Part shown: positions 31,691 through 41,680 of the stretch, one piece after another
Position numbering within the stretch: position 1 is the first letter of the stretch
How the letters are laid out: each line of letters opens with the position of its first letter
NCBI GenBank assembly: GCA_029378245.1
Contig: JARKIF010000129.1
Span: 1-64,000 of the forward strand
Direction: 5' to 3'
From: Roridomyces roridus
Taxonomy: Eukaryota; Basidiomycota; Agaricomycetes; Agaricales; Mycenaceae
DNA length: 64,000 nucleotides
Notes under the pieces: model-generated
Databases searched by the model: none
What the model was told of the DNA's origin: nothing
What the model saw: the letters and a program-made list of their open reading frames with translations, nothing else
Translations under genes and position numbers: made by a program

Positions 31691-32076
31691 CGGAGGAAGA
31701 TGCATCAAAGCCAGTGTCAATCAGTCGGCGACGGTCTAAGTCTTCGGCCGAAACATGTCTCTCGCCACAGCGTCGCATTGCGGTAGTCTCGCAAACAAGA
31801 CTTTCTCGTAGTGAAGACACTTTCACAAAGGGAAACATTGCGGTAAGTACAAGGGAATGGACCATTTAGATACAGTACTATAGTGAAGAAGCGGAGAACT
31901 ACATACTTGAGTATTTCGAGAGGCATGTAGTAGTAAGGTTCGTCAAGACAGTTGTGGATGTAGCCTCACAATACGCCAGTGGGACGATGAACAGAAGGAG
32001 GCGCTTAGCATGCACACTTGGGCAAGTGGCGATTGCATATAGGAGGGTGGAAACATGGATGACTCCAATACTCGCA
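31691..32076. other. Spacer between copies 2 and 3
   Basis: No gene. The part from about 31860 repeats the 3' flank of the family (GATACAGTACTATAGTGAAG, AGCGGAGAACTACATAC), so it is the tail of the copy-3 unit. Confidence 0.5.
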
Positions 32077-33596
32077 CTACTCGTCCAGCAACTCGAACCA
32101 TTCTGTGGATGATAGTTGTAAGAACAATAGCGCCCTCGCGAAGAAAATAAACATACTTCGCTTCAGCATCGCCCTCTCCGCCAACCCCGGCACGATACAC
32201 TCACACAGGGAATCCTTCAAGACCACTCCGTCTGTCTGCATCACCGTGCCCTCCGGAATATCATAAATCAGTGGCAACTTCTCATTATTCCGATGCCTCC
32301 GCGTCTTCAGGGTCAGCATCCTTGCAGGTCGATTAAACAGCCCCGATTTCCTCTCAGGCTGTACCATCATCAACGGGCTATTCACATCCCCGCCCATCTG
32401 CCGTCCGATCGAGGTGCCGCCCCACAGGGCATCGCGGGGAGCCGTCCCTTGGTACAGGTCTGCATATTTCCAGATCCGCTGGCGTTCCACTTTCGCGATG
32501 CAGGATCTGAGTGAGTCGACGGTGGCATGTGGGGTAACATGTGCCCGCTCGATGCGGCCCAGGGCGGTGTGGACCGAGTCGAACGCAACGGAAGAGCGAA
32601 CCTCGCCATCTCGGTTGTAGAGACGGTAGTAAACTACCCGAAGCTGGTTAGATACTGTCCGTGTGCGAATTGAGACGGAACACATACTGTATTTGTCCAG
32701 CGGAATCTCGCGACTGGCATAGTCCTCGGCCTGCGGTCGCGCCTTTCTCGCCTCACCAGTGAGCTCCTCGAGGAAAACAACCGCAAGCGGGTTGTCAGGG
32801 CTCGCGCCGTGCCTCCCATCTCCCGTCAATACAACCCACGCGTCGTCTCTCATCAGCTCTGAATCGTAGATGCTCGCGTAGATCTGTGTCCCGTTGGTGG
32901 TGGGCGCAGGCGTAGAGCTGGATATACTAGTGATGGATGGGTACGAATTGTAATTGTATGGATTGCGGTTGTTAGTATCCCTGCTGGTAGTGGAGCTCAA
33001 GGAATACATGCTGGACCGGTTGTGAGATGCATTGGATGAAGGGGGTCGGAGGAGTTTCCCATTAAGCACGGACGTAGACCGCACCAAAAGTCGACTGAGT
33101 CTTGGCGACCCGGATAGCGATATACGGGACGTCGTAGGCGAAGACTGGGACGGGGACGGCACCAGCTGCGCGTTCGGTGATTCCTCCACTGAGATCATCA
33201 GATCGAGAAGCCCCTCCGCAGCTAGGATACGGCGCTTGAGCACACCCGCAAGATGGGGCGGCGGCACCGAGCGTGCGAGTATGCGACCGACGAATGGATC
33301 TGGGCGGCTGGCTGCTTCTTTGACGGGTATCGCCCCGCTGGGAGTATATAGGCGGTAATAGACTGCATCGACCGCTTCAGCGACAAGGATCACAGACTGA
33401 CAATTTGACTCGCACCTTCGTATTCGGGAGCGGTGATCAAAGAAGGAGGAGGCGGAGGCGGAGCGGGCAACGGCGGTAATGGCGCAGATTTGTAAGATGG
33501 AGCCGCAGAGGCCGTGCGCCTCGACCCTGAGTCCGCCAACGACCCAGAACGCATACTAGAGGGAACTCTAGACCTGTAAGACGGAGGGGACGACAT
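32077..33596 (-). CDS. Triplicated unknown family, copy 3 (most complete)
   Basis: Exon 1 is 33596-33416 and exon 2 is 33362-32077, joined by a 53-bp phase-1 intron; 488 residues without a break. N terminus MSSPPSYRSRVPSSMRSGSL with PPSY, followed by a Pro run. Core: VYYRLYTPSGAIPVKEAASR, LKRRILAAEGLLDLMISVEE, then a Ser/Asn-rich insert of about 60 residues absent from copies 1 and 2, VVLTGDGRHGASPDNPLAVV, VVYYRLYNRDGEVRSSVAFD, GTSIGRQMGGDVNSPLMMVQ, RKSGLFNRPARM, ending LSSTEWFELLDE. No known domain recognised. Length and intactness make this the likely functional copy. Confidence 0.75.
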
Positions 33597-34143
33597 GAGA
33601 GCTGTCGTGGGAGGTATCACGCCTAGGGTGATATCATACAGCACGGGTGTTCAGCGGCACAAACACACGGCACAAATTTAAACAAGGTCCACTGGTGCAC
33701 AGATCACAGAGCGCCTGCGCCGAGTTGACAGCAATTCTATTAGCCTTTGCACACCGGGTGACCCTGGATAAGCTCTTCCTGAATTGACAGTGAGAAGGAC
33801 ATTGAGGAGTTGCACGACTACCTACGCAAGTCGCACTCCCAAGAACGCGACCTCGTACCAGGAACTGATGAAGGTCCCGACAACCAAGACAGCTCATTTC
33901 TAAAATGACGCGCAACGCGCAGTGCCGTCCGTGTGGCTCATCGGAGTGATGATAGGTCCATTCTTATCAAGAAGCAACGCCCGGATGTGCTGGCAGCTGG
34001 GTTGCCCGAGGCCTCAGCGTAGATGAGAGTCCATCTGTAAGAAGCGCAGAGCTTGGAAGCGGAGGCCATCTGGTAAGAACGAGGATGATGAAGGTAGAGT
34101 CGAAGAATAGAATCACACAAGAATCACAATCTGTTCCGCCGAT
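33597..34143 (-). pseudogene. 5' flank of copy 3 with hydrolase 5' fragment (33975-34070)
   Basis: On the minus strand, ATG at 34070 begins MASASKLCAS, then IYAEASGNPA, matching the first 30 or so codons of the hydrolase at 12993. The frame is then lost. The unit is the same as the remnant at 20128-20161. The remaining bases (33640-33940) show no gene. Confidence 0.7.
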
Positions 34144-34207
34144 CAAGGGGGCATCGGGATCGGAATTTCGGATATAGGGTCGAAAAGATTTTTTCGACCC
34201 TGGCTGG

Positions 34208-34274
<67 letters not shown>

Positions 34275-34653
34275 CCTCCTATATAAGGCAGATCATTCCC
34301 ACGATCATGTGATTTACCGGCGGTCCGAGCAATCCGCAGCTCCCAACCATAGGAAAAATATGTATTACAAACTTATTAGAGGACCCCAGTGTCAATTAGA
34401 CCCATCTCATGTGTACTTGAGCAATGATACACTTGTTGTCTGTGGCAATGTCGTGTGAGAGTCGATGAGACTGGCAGCTGTATTATGTAATATATCAGTC
34501 CCGATTGGAAATTTCAATCAAGAGTGTCCAATATGCTCCAAAACACATTTACTAATATACATATAGAAACTTTTTTCGAGCCCTCTCGGGACCCCCCCCC
34601 CCCCCCCCCCCCCCCCTCCCCCGGTACGAAATTTCGATCCCGGTGCCCCCTTG
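34144..34653. mobile_element. hAT-like MITE with long poly-C tracts
   Basis: A 510-bp element. The ends are imperfect inverted repeats of about 27 bp: CAAGGGGGCATCGGGATCGG at the left and the reverse complement CAAGGGGGCACCGGGATCGA from the right, both going on to AATTTCG. It is flanked by the perfect 8-bp target duplication CCGCCGAT (34136-34143 and 34654-34661). The 8-bp duplication and CAAGG-type ends fit the hAT superfamily. There is no transposase, so it is non-autonomous. A related sequence at 20200-20280 lacks the element and serves as unoccupied site. Confidence 0.85.
34209..34271 (+). repeat. Poly-C run of about 63 bases inside the MITE
   Basis: An almost pure C homopolymer preceded by TTTTTTCGACCCTGGCTGGA. 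A second run of about 25 C (34592-34616) follows a similar TTTTTTCGAGCCCTCTCGGGA, so the two tracts are related direct repeats. Homopolymer length may be unreliable in the assembly. Confidence 0.85.
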
Positions 34654-34855
34654 CCGCCGATGCGCTACACACTGCGCAACAACGGATCACAGATCGCAAG
34701 CTCAAAATGGAAATGGATCAAGGCGCCGACTTGTGCTGCCAGGAAACACTTGAAAGTCGTTCACTCGTTTGTGAGCTCCATGGTTCAGGAGGAGCAAGTT
34801 ATCTCTGTGCGTCCACTGCATTCCCCTCGTTATCACTCGCTCTCAAGGTCCAAAT

Positions 34856-36118
34856 CAGGGTTTACTCTGCCCTTTCGACGGCCGCGCATCCACAGGTGCA
34901 TACATGGACCAATGTAGTTTTACCAGCCGTTCGACCTGTTTCAAATCCACTGCGGACTTTTTCATCTCCGCTCGCTGGAATAATATAAATGAACAACCAA
35001 TTCCATGCAATCAACATAGAGAAATTCACCATTGCAAACCCGACGCCTCTATACACGGCTCCGTAGACGTCCTTGTACTCTGGGTGCGTCTTGGGTATAC
35101 CCATCGCATGTAGAGCCGATTGTTTTATTATCTACGCAATCGTTAATTCGCATAAAGAACAAGAGAAAAAAATCAAACGCACAGTTTTGTTCGCCTTCTC
35201 CATCTGACTCTCGACCTCCGAGTCCTCCGTGCGTTTCCGCTTGCCTTTGTTCTCCACAGCTGCCCCCTCCCCAAATACATCTTCCTCAATAGGGATAATC
35301 TCTCGCTCTTTCCCCTTCGCACTCCGCGCTATTGGCATCTCGGGGACTTTGAACGAGCCAGAACCACCAGAACCTTCGACACCCAGACGGACCCCACTCC
35401 CGAGATTCGCGAGCGTGCTAGCGCTGCGTTTCTTGGCAAACATGGTTCCACCGCCGAGGCTCGCTGATCGGTCGAAGCGCAGTGGCGGACGACGCGGGGT
35501 GGGATCGTCGGGTCGTGGGAGGCGAGGAGCCGTGGGGAGGGGCGCGGGTGTTATGCGGGCTACGATGAGTTGGAGCTCTGTGCCCTGTGGTCGAGCAAAG
35601 ATGACCATGTGTGTGGTTTCAGGACCGTCTGGGATAAGTTAGTACAGGGGAGTTGAGGTCGGGTGTGGTATCGTACCGCTATCCCCCAACGCGACTTTGA
35701 TACCAGACTGCGATGACGAAGAGGGATCGAGGCAGAATGTGTTCTCAAAGTATATTCGACTGAGAGTGGCACTGGGGTGAACGTCCCTGGACAAATTTTG
35801 AGCCCGGAAACACGGTGAAGCATTTGCGACGCACATGGTTATCCCACCCGTCTCGTCCGTGTAGATGTCGCTGAGCTTGGTGAGCCCTATCCAGCGAAGG
35901 CTAGGTCGACCGCGCATACTCTCCAGCGCCAACGCGAGTGGGTTGTCCAGCAGCTTGTGTCCCGGAGACGTGGTATCGAGCCGCGCAGAAAACGTGAGAC
36001 CATCGAGGAGGAGGTGTGAGTCTGGCAAAGAGAGGGCGCCACGGTAGAGAAGACGAAAAGGAGAGGCACGAGGTGGGGTGGGCTGGATGATATTGATGTT
36101 TGGCTGGCTCTTGGACAT
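34856..36118 (-). CDS. Possible Sld7-like replication regulator (tentative)
   Basis: It starts at 36118 (MSKSQPNINIIQPTPPRASP). The first part contains FRLLYRGALSLPDSHLLLDG and LRWIGLTKLSDIYTDETGG. A phase-1 splice gives VALGDSDGPETTHMVIFARP. The middle is disordered and Lys/Glu rich (KGKRKRTEDSEVESQ). Then come an exon with GIPKTHPEYKDVYGAVYRGV and a last exon RAEMKKSAVDLKQVERLVKL, ending SKGQSKP at the stop 34856-34858. The helical GIPKTHPEYK region resembles what I recall of the Sld7 C-terminal domain, so a role in replication initiation is a tentative idea only. About 380 residues; exon 3 limits are approximate. Confidence 0.6.
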
Positions 36119-36302
36119 GGTGGTCACGGTGAACGATCGAGACGCGTTGTGTACGCGAGTGTCTGATCAATCGCCACGTTTGCCGAAGCTTGCCGAAACG
36201 AGGTGTAGACCAAGAAATATATGGATACATTATAGCGAACAAAATATACAGAGCATTTCGATAGCGAGAGCGTCTAACAACCAAGAAATAAACAAACCTA
36301 GT

Positions 36303-37314
36303 TCATGCCACCTTCGGGACTGGGTACGACAGCAGATTCAACATGAGCCTCCACGTTCCATCCTGAAAGACCACCGGTCGCACCCCACCAAACTGACGAA
36401 ATCCGCCAAGCACATCAATCCGCCTATACTCTCTCGTCGAGATATCGCGCAATTCGTAAGCATCGTCCGCGCGTTTGAGCGCCGAACTTTGCAAAGCGCT
36501 CAAGGGCGTGGGGTTGATAGGTGAGTGACTATCTCTTATGAGACGCAAGTCGTCGTCCGATAGGACGGCCATGAAATACGCGTGTATCGCGTCGAGGACG
36601 TCGATAATCTTTGCGTTTGATTCCTTGATCATGATCGGTCCCCAGCGCTGCATCCAGTATGAGAGGAAAGGCGAATCCTCATCGGCGCAGATCCATATTT
36701 CCTCCGCACTAGGAAACACGGCGGTTTCCCCCAGTTTCACATTTCGCAAGATGGAGCGACCGGTGTAGTGTCGTGCTTGTTCTGGCCGGTGGAGTATGTC
36801 CCACTGCAACTGAGGAATCGTCGGATTCAACGGATTCGGCCTGAAAATTCTCAGGTGAGAAATGGTATCGAAAACGCGCCAGGAAACACGTACAGTAGAC
36901 TGGGATGAATGTGCAAAGGCACCGGAGTCCCAAATGGCAGCGGAGGGAACGTTCCCGGTGTCCAGTGCAGGGTGTCCGCAGGCAGGACAGAAAGACCGTC
37001 TCTCAGCGGGACATTGGCGTAGTCGGGCCAAGCGGGCGTATTCGCAGGCGTCTGAGGCACCCCATGCCCAGTCGCCATATGCTGCTGCCACGCCAGGGCG
37101 GTCGGGTTGTTCAGGTTCATCCCGGGGATGGGGATCGTGGGCATGTAGTTGGAAGCCATACCCGCGGATGGTAAGCCCAAGGGAGCCAGAGGCTGGCGTA
37201 TAGGGTAGACTGACATGAGGGGAAATAAAAAGCTGTTGCGTAAGGGAAATTTTTAAGCTCACCAAAGCCCGTCCCAGAGGTCGGCGGATTCCAGCGCGGA
37301 GTCAAGCGTCGCAT
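36303..37314 (-). CDS. DUF6699-like protein
   Basis: Exon 1 starts at 37314 (MRRLTPRWNPPTSGTGF). A short intron joins in phase 1 to VYPIRQPLAPLGLPSAGMAS. Exon 2 ends after PLHIHPSLLY, and exon 3 continues NPLNPTIPQLQWDILHRPEQ to a stop at 36303 (LSYPVPKVA). The pattern Leu-rich start, then xxPxLxWDI and a C-terminal aromatic region is what I associate with the basidiomycete DUF6699 domain. The N-terminal half is Pro-rich. No known function. It is a same-strand neighbour of the Sld7-like gene, with about 180 bp between. Confidence 0.65.
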
Positions 37315-37800
37315 TGAAGTAAGATGAAAGGCGCGTTTGTGAATACGTCAATTCCGGTTTATCGGTGCTCAATCGGGCTAGAAAGGGTCACTGAGAAGCT
37401 GATGCACGAGGCCAATGACTCGGACGGCGGTGAGATGTACTCGAAAGGGATGGGGCAGCAGTTGTAAGGCCGTAAACAAGAGCGGGTTTCAAAACAAGAT
37501 CTTCCATTTGAGACAAAAGCGGAAAACAACTCTAGTGTGGCGCACAACAAGAACTGAACAAGGTTGATAGATGCACGCGGCCAATCATTCGCGGGATCAT
37601 GCCGACCAGACGCCGATCCCGCCCAAAATTTCTCCCTACCACAAACCAGCCGGTGTCTTGCCCCAAACTCTGGCCACCAGGCCTTTCCACAGAGCGAGTT
37701 TAGTGAATTATCGCCCGAACGGACTGGAGCATCTAAAGATATGGTAAGAGAGCATCTACGCATTGCGCCCACAAATGACAATTGGACCCACGAGACTATT
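37315..37800. other. Region without a supportable gene
   Basis: Promoter of the DUF6699-like gene and low-information DNA. Frames on both strands overlap without family-like content. Confidence 0.4.
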
Positions 37801-38224
37801 GTTCCCAGAGATGGCCCTGGTTACAGCTCAAAAATGGCAGCCACATAGCCCTCTACCATACGGAAGAGTCTGAGACAACAGCCCGCTTCCACTGGGAGAT
37901 CCTGGTCAATGCGGTGAGCTCGCGGCTTTTCAACAACGATTCAGATGCTCTGCACCATCCCTCATCCGCGGAGATCCATTCCGTCATCGACAGGCAAGTC
38001 GCCGCTCAGTGTAATACCCCGCTCACATGGGCTGGACTTGCGCCCAATGGCTCACACGCGTCCTCGAGATTCTCGTTGAAGCAAGCATAATGGGCGTGGA
38101 AGTCGGGTCCAAGGAATTGATTGGAAAGATATTTTCTACATCCATGTTTGCGGGTTGGCAAAGGGGTCGCTTCAGGACGGGAAGGACGTCAAATTCCTCG
38201 TGTAGGAGTCGTGTCTTTGGATAA
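37801..38224 (+). pseudogene. Remnant of an unrecognised gene
   Basis: HIALYHTEESETTARFHWEI and LHHPSSAEIHSVIDRQVAAQ read in one frame. TCAQWLTRVLEILVEASIMG continues in another after a shift near 38030. The amphipathic, protein-like composition of both segments suggests a decayed gene, but I cannot name the family. No good splice site joins the two frames. Confidence 0.35.
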
Positions 38225-39053
38225 GGCCATTTTGGCGGCTATTTCGCCCTTCTATGCTTGGTCCGAAAGCAGTGTGCGTTGAGCAACGCCGCCGCATCGT
38301 ACCTCGGACTTCGTATTGCATGATTCACAAAGTCCGAATGTGACCGCAACCCCGATTGTTGCGTTGGAGATCTACCTTATCGACGGGACAGCAGGACAAA
38401 GAATCAGCCAATTGTTCTACGAATGGTTGAACACTTTGAAGGCAGGTAACGGCGTTTCGGAGGGTACAGCGAGGGACAAGTCATTGTTCTTTTGTGCAGC
38501 GTGATAGATGTCGTATAAAACTGTTCGGAGGCATGGTGACTGACAAGCCAACAGACAAGGTCGCCCACAGAGATGAATGCAGAAGACAAGAACAAAAAGC
38601 GGTGAAACACTGATGGCAAGTGATCACGGCATCTCTGCCTTCTTCCAACCCACGACCGCTGACAGTTCAACACATTTGCTTTTGTCCTTATTCTGCTGGG
38701 AGACTTGTCTGGATGGAAACCGGCTAAAGGCTTCGACGGTCCATTGTCTTTTCTGCCGTCGGCCGCATGCCTCTTTTCTTGTTTTCTGTGGCTTAAAAAG
38801 ACGTTTGAAGAGCTTTCTTTCGACCGTTGAACAGAACATGCAACTCTTATCTCGTCTCCTTGGGCGCCACAGCCGTACGTCTCTATTGCGCCTCTTCTCT
38901 GTGATAGGTGTCTAATGGGATTCAGATGAACGCACGACACAGAATGCTCAGGCTTCGAACCGTGCAAAGGACGGAGAACTCGTGCTCGAGACTCATGCTC
39001 ATGCCAGCCCAACCCCTCCGGCGCCAGCTGCAGGTACCAAGATTTCTCTGCCC
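38225..39053. other. Region without a confident gene
   Basis: A long minus-strand open frame covers 38404-39069 but shows no domain and no clear start. The minus strand at 38897-38933 contains an intron-like GTGCGTTCATCTGAATCCCA stretch, nearly identical to the short intron of the secreted-protein gene at 4402-4432. The promoter of the next plus-strand gene should lie here. Confidence 0.35.
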
Positions 39054-39898
39054 ATGCGTCTAATGTCACCCTCAGTATTGCGGAATCGGAGAAAGAAGGG
39101 ACAAAATCCAGCCCGTCGGCGATCTACCGCTGTTACAGCTTTGGATGATCCTCTGGAAGCGATACGGTCATTCGACGCTGCGCTCGAGAGTTTCATGAAT
39201 GAGCACTTCCCGAAGGACGGACACCGTTTTGCCGACACTCCGGCGATTGTCATCTTCCCACCGCCTGTTCCTGTCCTTGCTTACGCTCCACAAATTCCCA
39301 ACCTTGCGCTTCTTGTGCCGCCCTCGGAATCGGAATTGAGGCATCGGAGAAGGAAGGGGCAAAACCCAGCCCGTCGGTCGGCCGTCGTTTCATCTGCGCT
39401 GCCGTCCATCGAAACTGTGTTGAAGAGTTCTTGCAAGGGTGCGTGATACAGATGACTCCGGTTTGGTTTTAATGCTTGGCAGAAGAAGGAGCCCCGGAAC
39501 CGCAGACTCCGGCGGGTCATTTTGAACCTACGGATAAGGAGAAGTGTCTTCCTCCCCTTCCGACGCCCAACGTAGATGCAACTCAAGTCGCAGTGCTCCA
39601 ACGCCGCAAAGCCAAGCGGCTTACCAACTCGAGCTCCAACCGCATCGCAAACAGCTGCGTCTTTTGCGAGGTCGGGCTATCTCACCAAGCTTGTCTCGTC
39701 AACATATTGGAATGGTTGCCACCTCCGCCACCTCGATCAGGACCACTCGTCCGGCCGTTTTTGGCGCGCAAACCGGTACCGAGGGAGGTCGTTGCGAATG
39801 CTCTGGCTCCGGCCTCTGCAGCCAGGCGATCGTCGTTCTATACCTTTCCGGCTGTTTGCACGGCAGTGCTTGCGCTGGTGTTGCTGACCAGGAATTGA
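39054..39898 (+). CDS. Pro-rich protein with C-x2-C...HQ motif and C-terminal membrane anchor
   Basis: Exon 1 ends at 39438; a 44-bp phase-1 intron follows and exon 2 runs 39483-39898. The start is uncertain: ATG at 39054 is the first in frame, but the open frame extends to 38982. The module RNRRKKGQNPARR occurs again as RHRRRKGQNPARR about 80 residues later. Exon 2 has KEKCLPPLPTP, RRKAKR and SCVFCEVGLSHQACLVNILE (C-x2-C then HQ). A hydrophobic C terminus (FYTFPAVCTAVLALVLLTRN) looks like a tail anchor. The gene at 40486 shares the LPPLPT, RRAKK and C-x2-C...HQ parts, so they are diverged tandem paralogs. Possible zinc-binding; function unknown. Confidence 0.55.
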
Positions 39899-40112
39899 GG
39901 CTGCAGGGCGTCGAGGGCGAAAACAAAGAAGACGACTATGGGATGAACAGTAATGGACTCGGACGAATCACTTAATGAACCAATGACTGTAATGGCACTG
40001 TACTGGACATTATGTAAACGTTGAACACGAATGCATTTACCGATCGACGCGTAGTTGACCCGACGCGTTATTTGTTCGAGCAACTCTCCTGGTCTCGTGA
40101 CACGTATTCTCT

Positions 40113-40397
40113 TTGCTTCTGACTGTCACGTTGCAGCCACAGATTTCTTGTGATGGTCCTCCTTTTGCTGCAACATATCTCGAAAATTTAATACAAGTCA
40201 ACCGCAAATGGCACGGCACGGCCTTTATTTCCAGTTCAGATATTCTGAGAAATCACGGCGACTTCCTGCTTGTTTTCAAAGACAACACCGTTGTGTGCAC
40301 CCTTGTTCTGCCTAGTGGACCTATCCATCATATGCGTATACTAGTCCCCTATTGTCTCTTGGCCACACTATTTTTTCTCTTGTTCCTGTTTGCCTAA
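40113..40397 (+). CDS. Candidate small tail-anchored protein or exon
   Basis: An open frame of about 94 codons ends in a strong membrane segment (YCLLATLFFLLFLFA) and has ordinary protein composition before it (ATYLENLIQVNRKWHG, DFLLVFKDNTVVCTLVLPSG). The beginning has no ATG but follows a TTGCAG acceptor-like site near 40130, so it may be the 3' exon of a gene whose 5' part I cannot see. No family recognised. Confidence 0.3.
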   Translation: MLLTVTLQPQISCDGPPFAATYLENLIQVNRKWHGTAFISSSDILRNHGDFLLVFKDNTVVCTLVLPSGPIHHMRILVPYCLLATLFFLLFLFA

Positions 40398-40485
40398 AAG
40401 GACTCGGGTATATCTTCGCCTTCCAACCCCGAGCCCAAGTTTCGAATGTGCTCCGTATCCCGACTCTTACCTTGCAGGCGGCGCA

Positions 40486-41496
40486 ATGGCCGTAAGCACT
40501 CATTTACGCTCGTTTGCTGGAGTTATCCTGACGGTTTTGGATTCAGAGGCTCGAAATGCTGATCGCCATGTTCGCTTTGACGTCCCTGAATCGACATCGT
40601 CATCGACATCGACTCGACCAGCGGAACAACGTTTCGGTCGCAAAACACAGTCTTCTCCACTCATTCCTCCGATTTGGGCACGTCCCGCCGAAGCAAGAAG
40701 CGTCTTGAAACTGCCAGATCCTCCAAAGGGTGCGTGATTTCTATATAACGCGAAATTTTTTCAACGCCAGTGGACAGAGAAATATCAGAGGCAGGAAAAG
40801 AATCTTCCTTCCCTTCCGACGTTTACATCCCACATGCCGCCAAAGGGTGCGTGATTTCTGCATACAGCGAAATTTGTTCAACGCCAGTGGACAGTGCAAT
40901 ATCAGAGGCAGGAAAAGAATCTTCCTCCCCTTCCAACATGTTCATCTCTTATTTCCGAAACCCGCTCATCGAGGCGTGCGAAAAAGGCTTCCAAGGAACA
41001 ACAGAAATCAAGTTGTACCTCGACTTCAAGTCGGTGCAGCCTTTGCGATATGTGTCCACCTCACCAGCGCGCTCTGCACGACTGGATGGCTTCTGTGTCT
41101 GCCAATAAACAGCAGTACCCGTGGTCCTATTCGTCATGCCCGGCGCCTCAGGTCACAAAGAACGAGGCGGTAGATTTTCCCGCTGCGTGGCCTTCTGCAG
41201 CCGAGACGTGGCCTTCCGGGGCCGCGACTTGGGGATATCCGTCCTATGAGTATCCAGTAACGAACAACGCGTCTGCCTTCCCCTCGACTTACGGGTGGCC
41301 TTCCTCATATTATCTGCCCACCCAAGCGACAAATCGGGTTCCAAGCACACAAACCAGTAGAGCATTTTATCCGGCTCAGTTGTGTGCATCAACCATCCAA
41401 ATTCCCAGGAGACTTCCGCTCACTCCTGCCCAGCTCAACTGCATGCCCGCGGTGCAACCTTGGATGAATAGCAATTATTATGCTCAGTGTTTTTAA
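40486..41496 (+). CDS. Pro/Ser/Tyr-rich protein with duplicated exon and C-x2-C...HQ motif
   Basis: Exons 40486-40729, 40778-40846 and 40895-41496, all joined in phase 1. The 69-nt exon 2 (EKYQRQEKNLPSLPTF...) is a tandem duplicate of the start of exon 3 (VQYQRQEKNLPPLPTC...), together with its intron. Exon 3 then has SRRAKKASKEQQK, RCSLCDMCPPHQRALHDWMA and a low-complexity tail (AAWPSAAETWPSGAATWGYP, ending WMNSNYYAQCF). Frame across the junctions works only with the second AG (TGGACAG) of each acceptor, which supports the model. The N-terminal start could lie further upstream. Paralog of the preceding gene but without a membrane tail. Function unknown. Confidence 0.6.
40730..40963 (+). repeat. 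Tandem intron+exon duplication (two units of about 117 bp)
   Basis: Units 40730-40846 and 40847-40963 share GTGCGTGATTTCT, CAACGCCAGTGGACAG and ATATCAGAGGCAGGAAAAGA. The exon part is 69 nt and symmetric, so the duplication preserves the frame. Confidence 0.85.
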
Positions 41497-41660
41497 TTTT
41501 GAGGCTGCCGCCCTTAACGACCTAGATCTCTTACTGTGTCATTCGAGTATTTATACCATAATTAATGTCGCATCACGAATTCCTGCGAACTTTGAAGCTC
41601 GACGCGTCCTTGTTGATGCACTTGATTTGGCACTGTGTTGACTCCACGTGACAGTTTCGT
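41463..41660 (+). repeat. Direct repeat, left copy, flanking the F-box gene
   Basis: ATGAATAGCAATT...TCAGTGTTTT, ACGAATTCCTGCGA, GACGCGTCCTTG and GACTCCACGTGACAG recur in order at 43424-43622. The unit spans the last codons of the gene at 40486 and the promoter of the F-box gene. Confidence 0.8.
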
Positions 41661-41680
41661 CCTACTTTACACCACCACCA

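Noticed and set aside
18300..34143. CRISPR-like or satellite array
   Set aside because: The repeats are three large diverged units containing genes; there are no regularly spaced short repeats.
34209..34271. Poly-C run taken as a telomere or assembly gap filler
   Set aside because: It lies between matching TIRs and a target duplication and has a related shorter run in the same element, so it belongs to the MITE; only its exact length is doubtful.
38404..39069. Long minus-strand ORF of about 221 codons
   Set aside because: No ATG-proximal support, no domain, and composition typical of non-coding DNA; kept as unresolved sequence.
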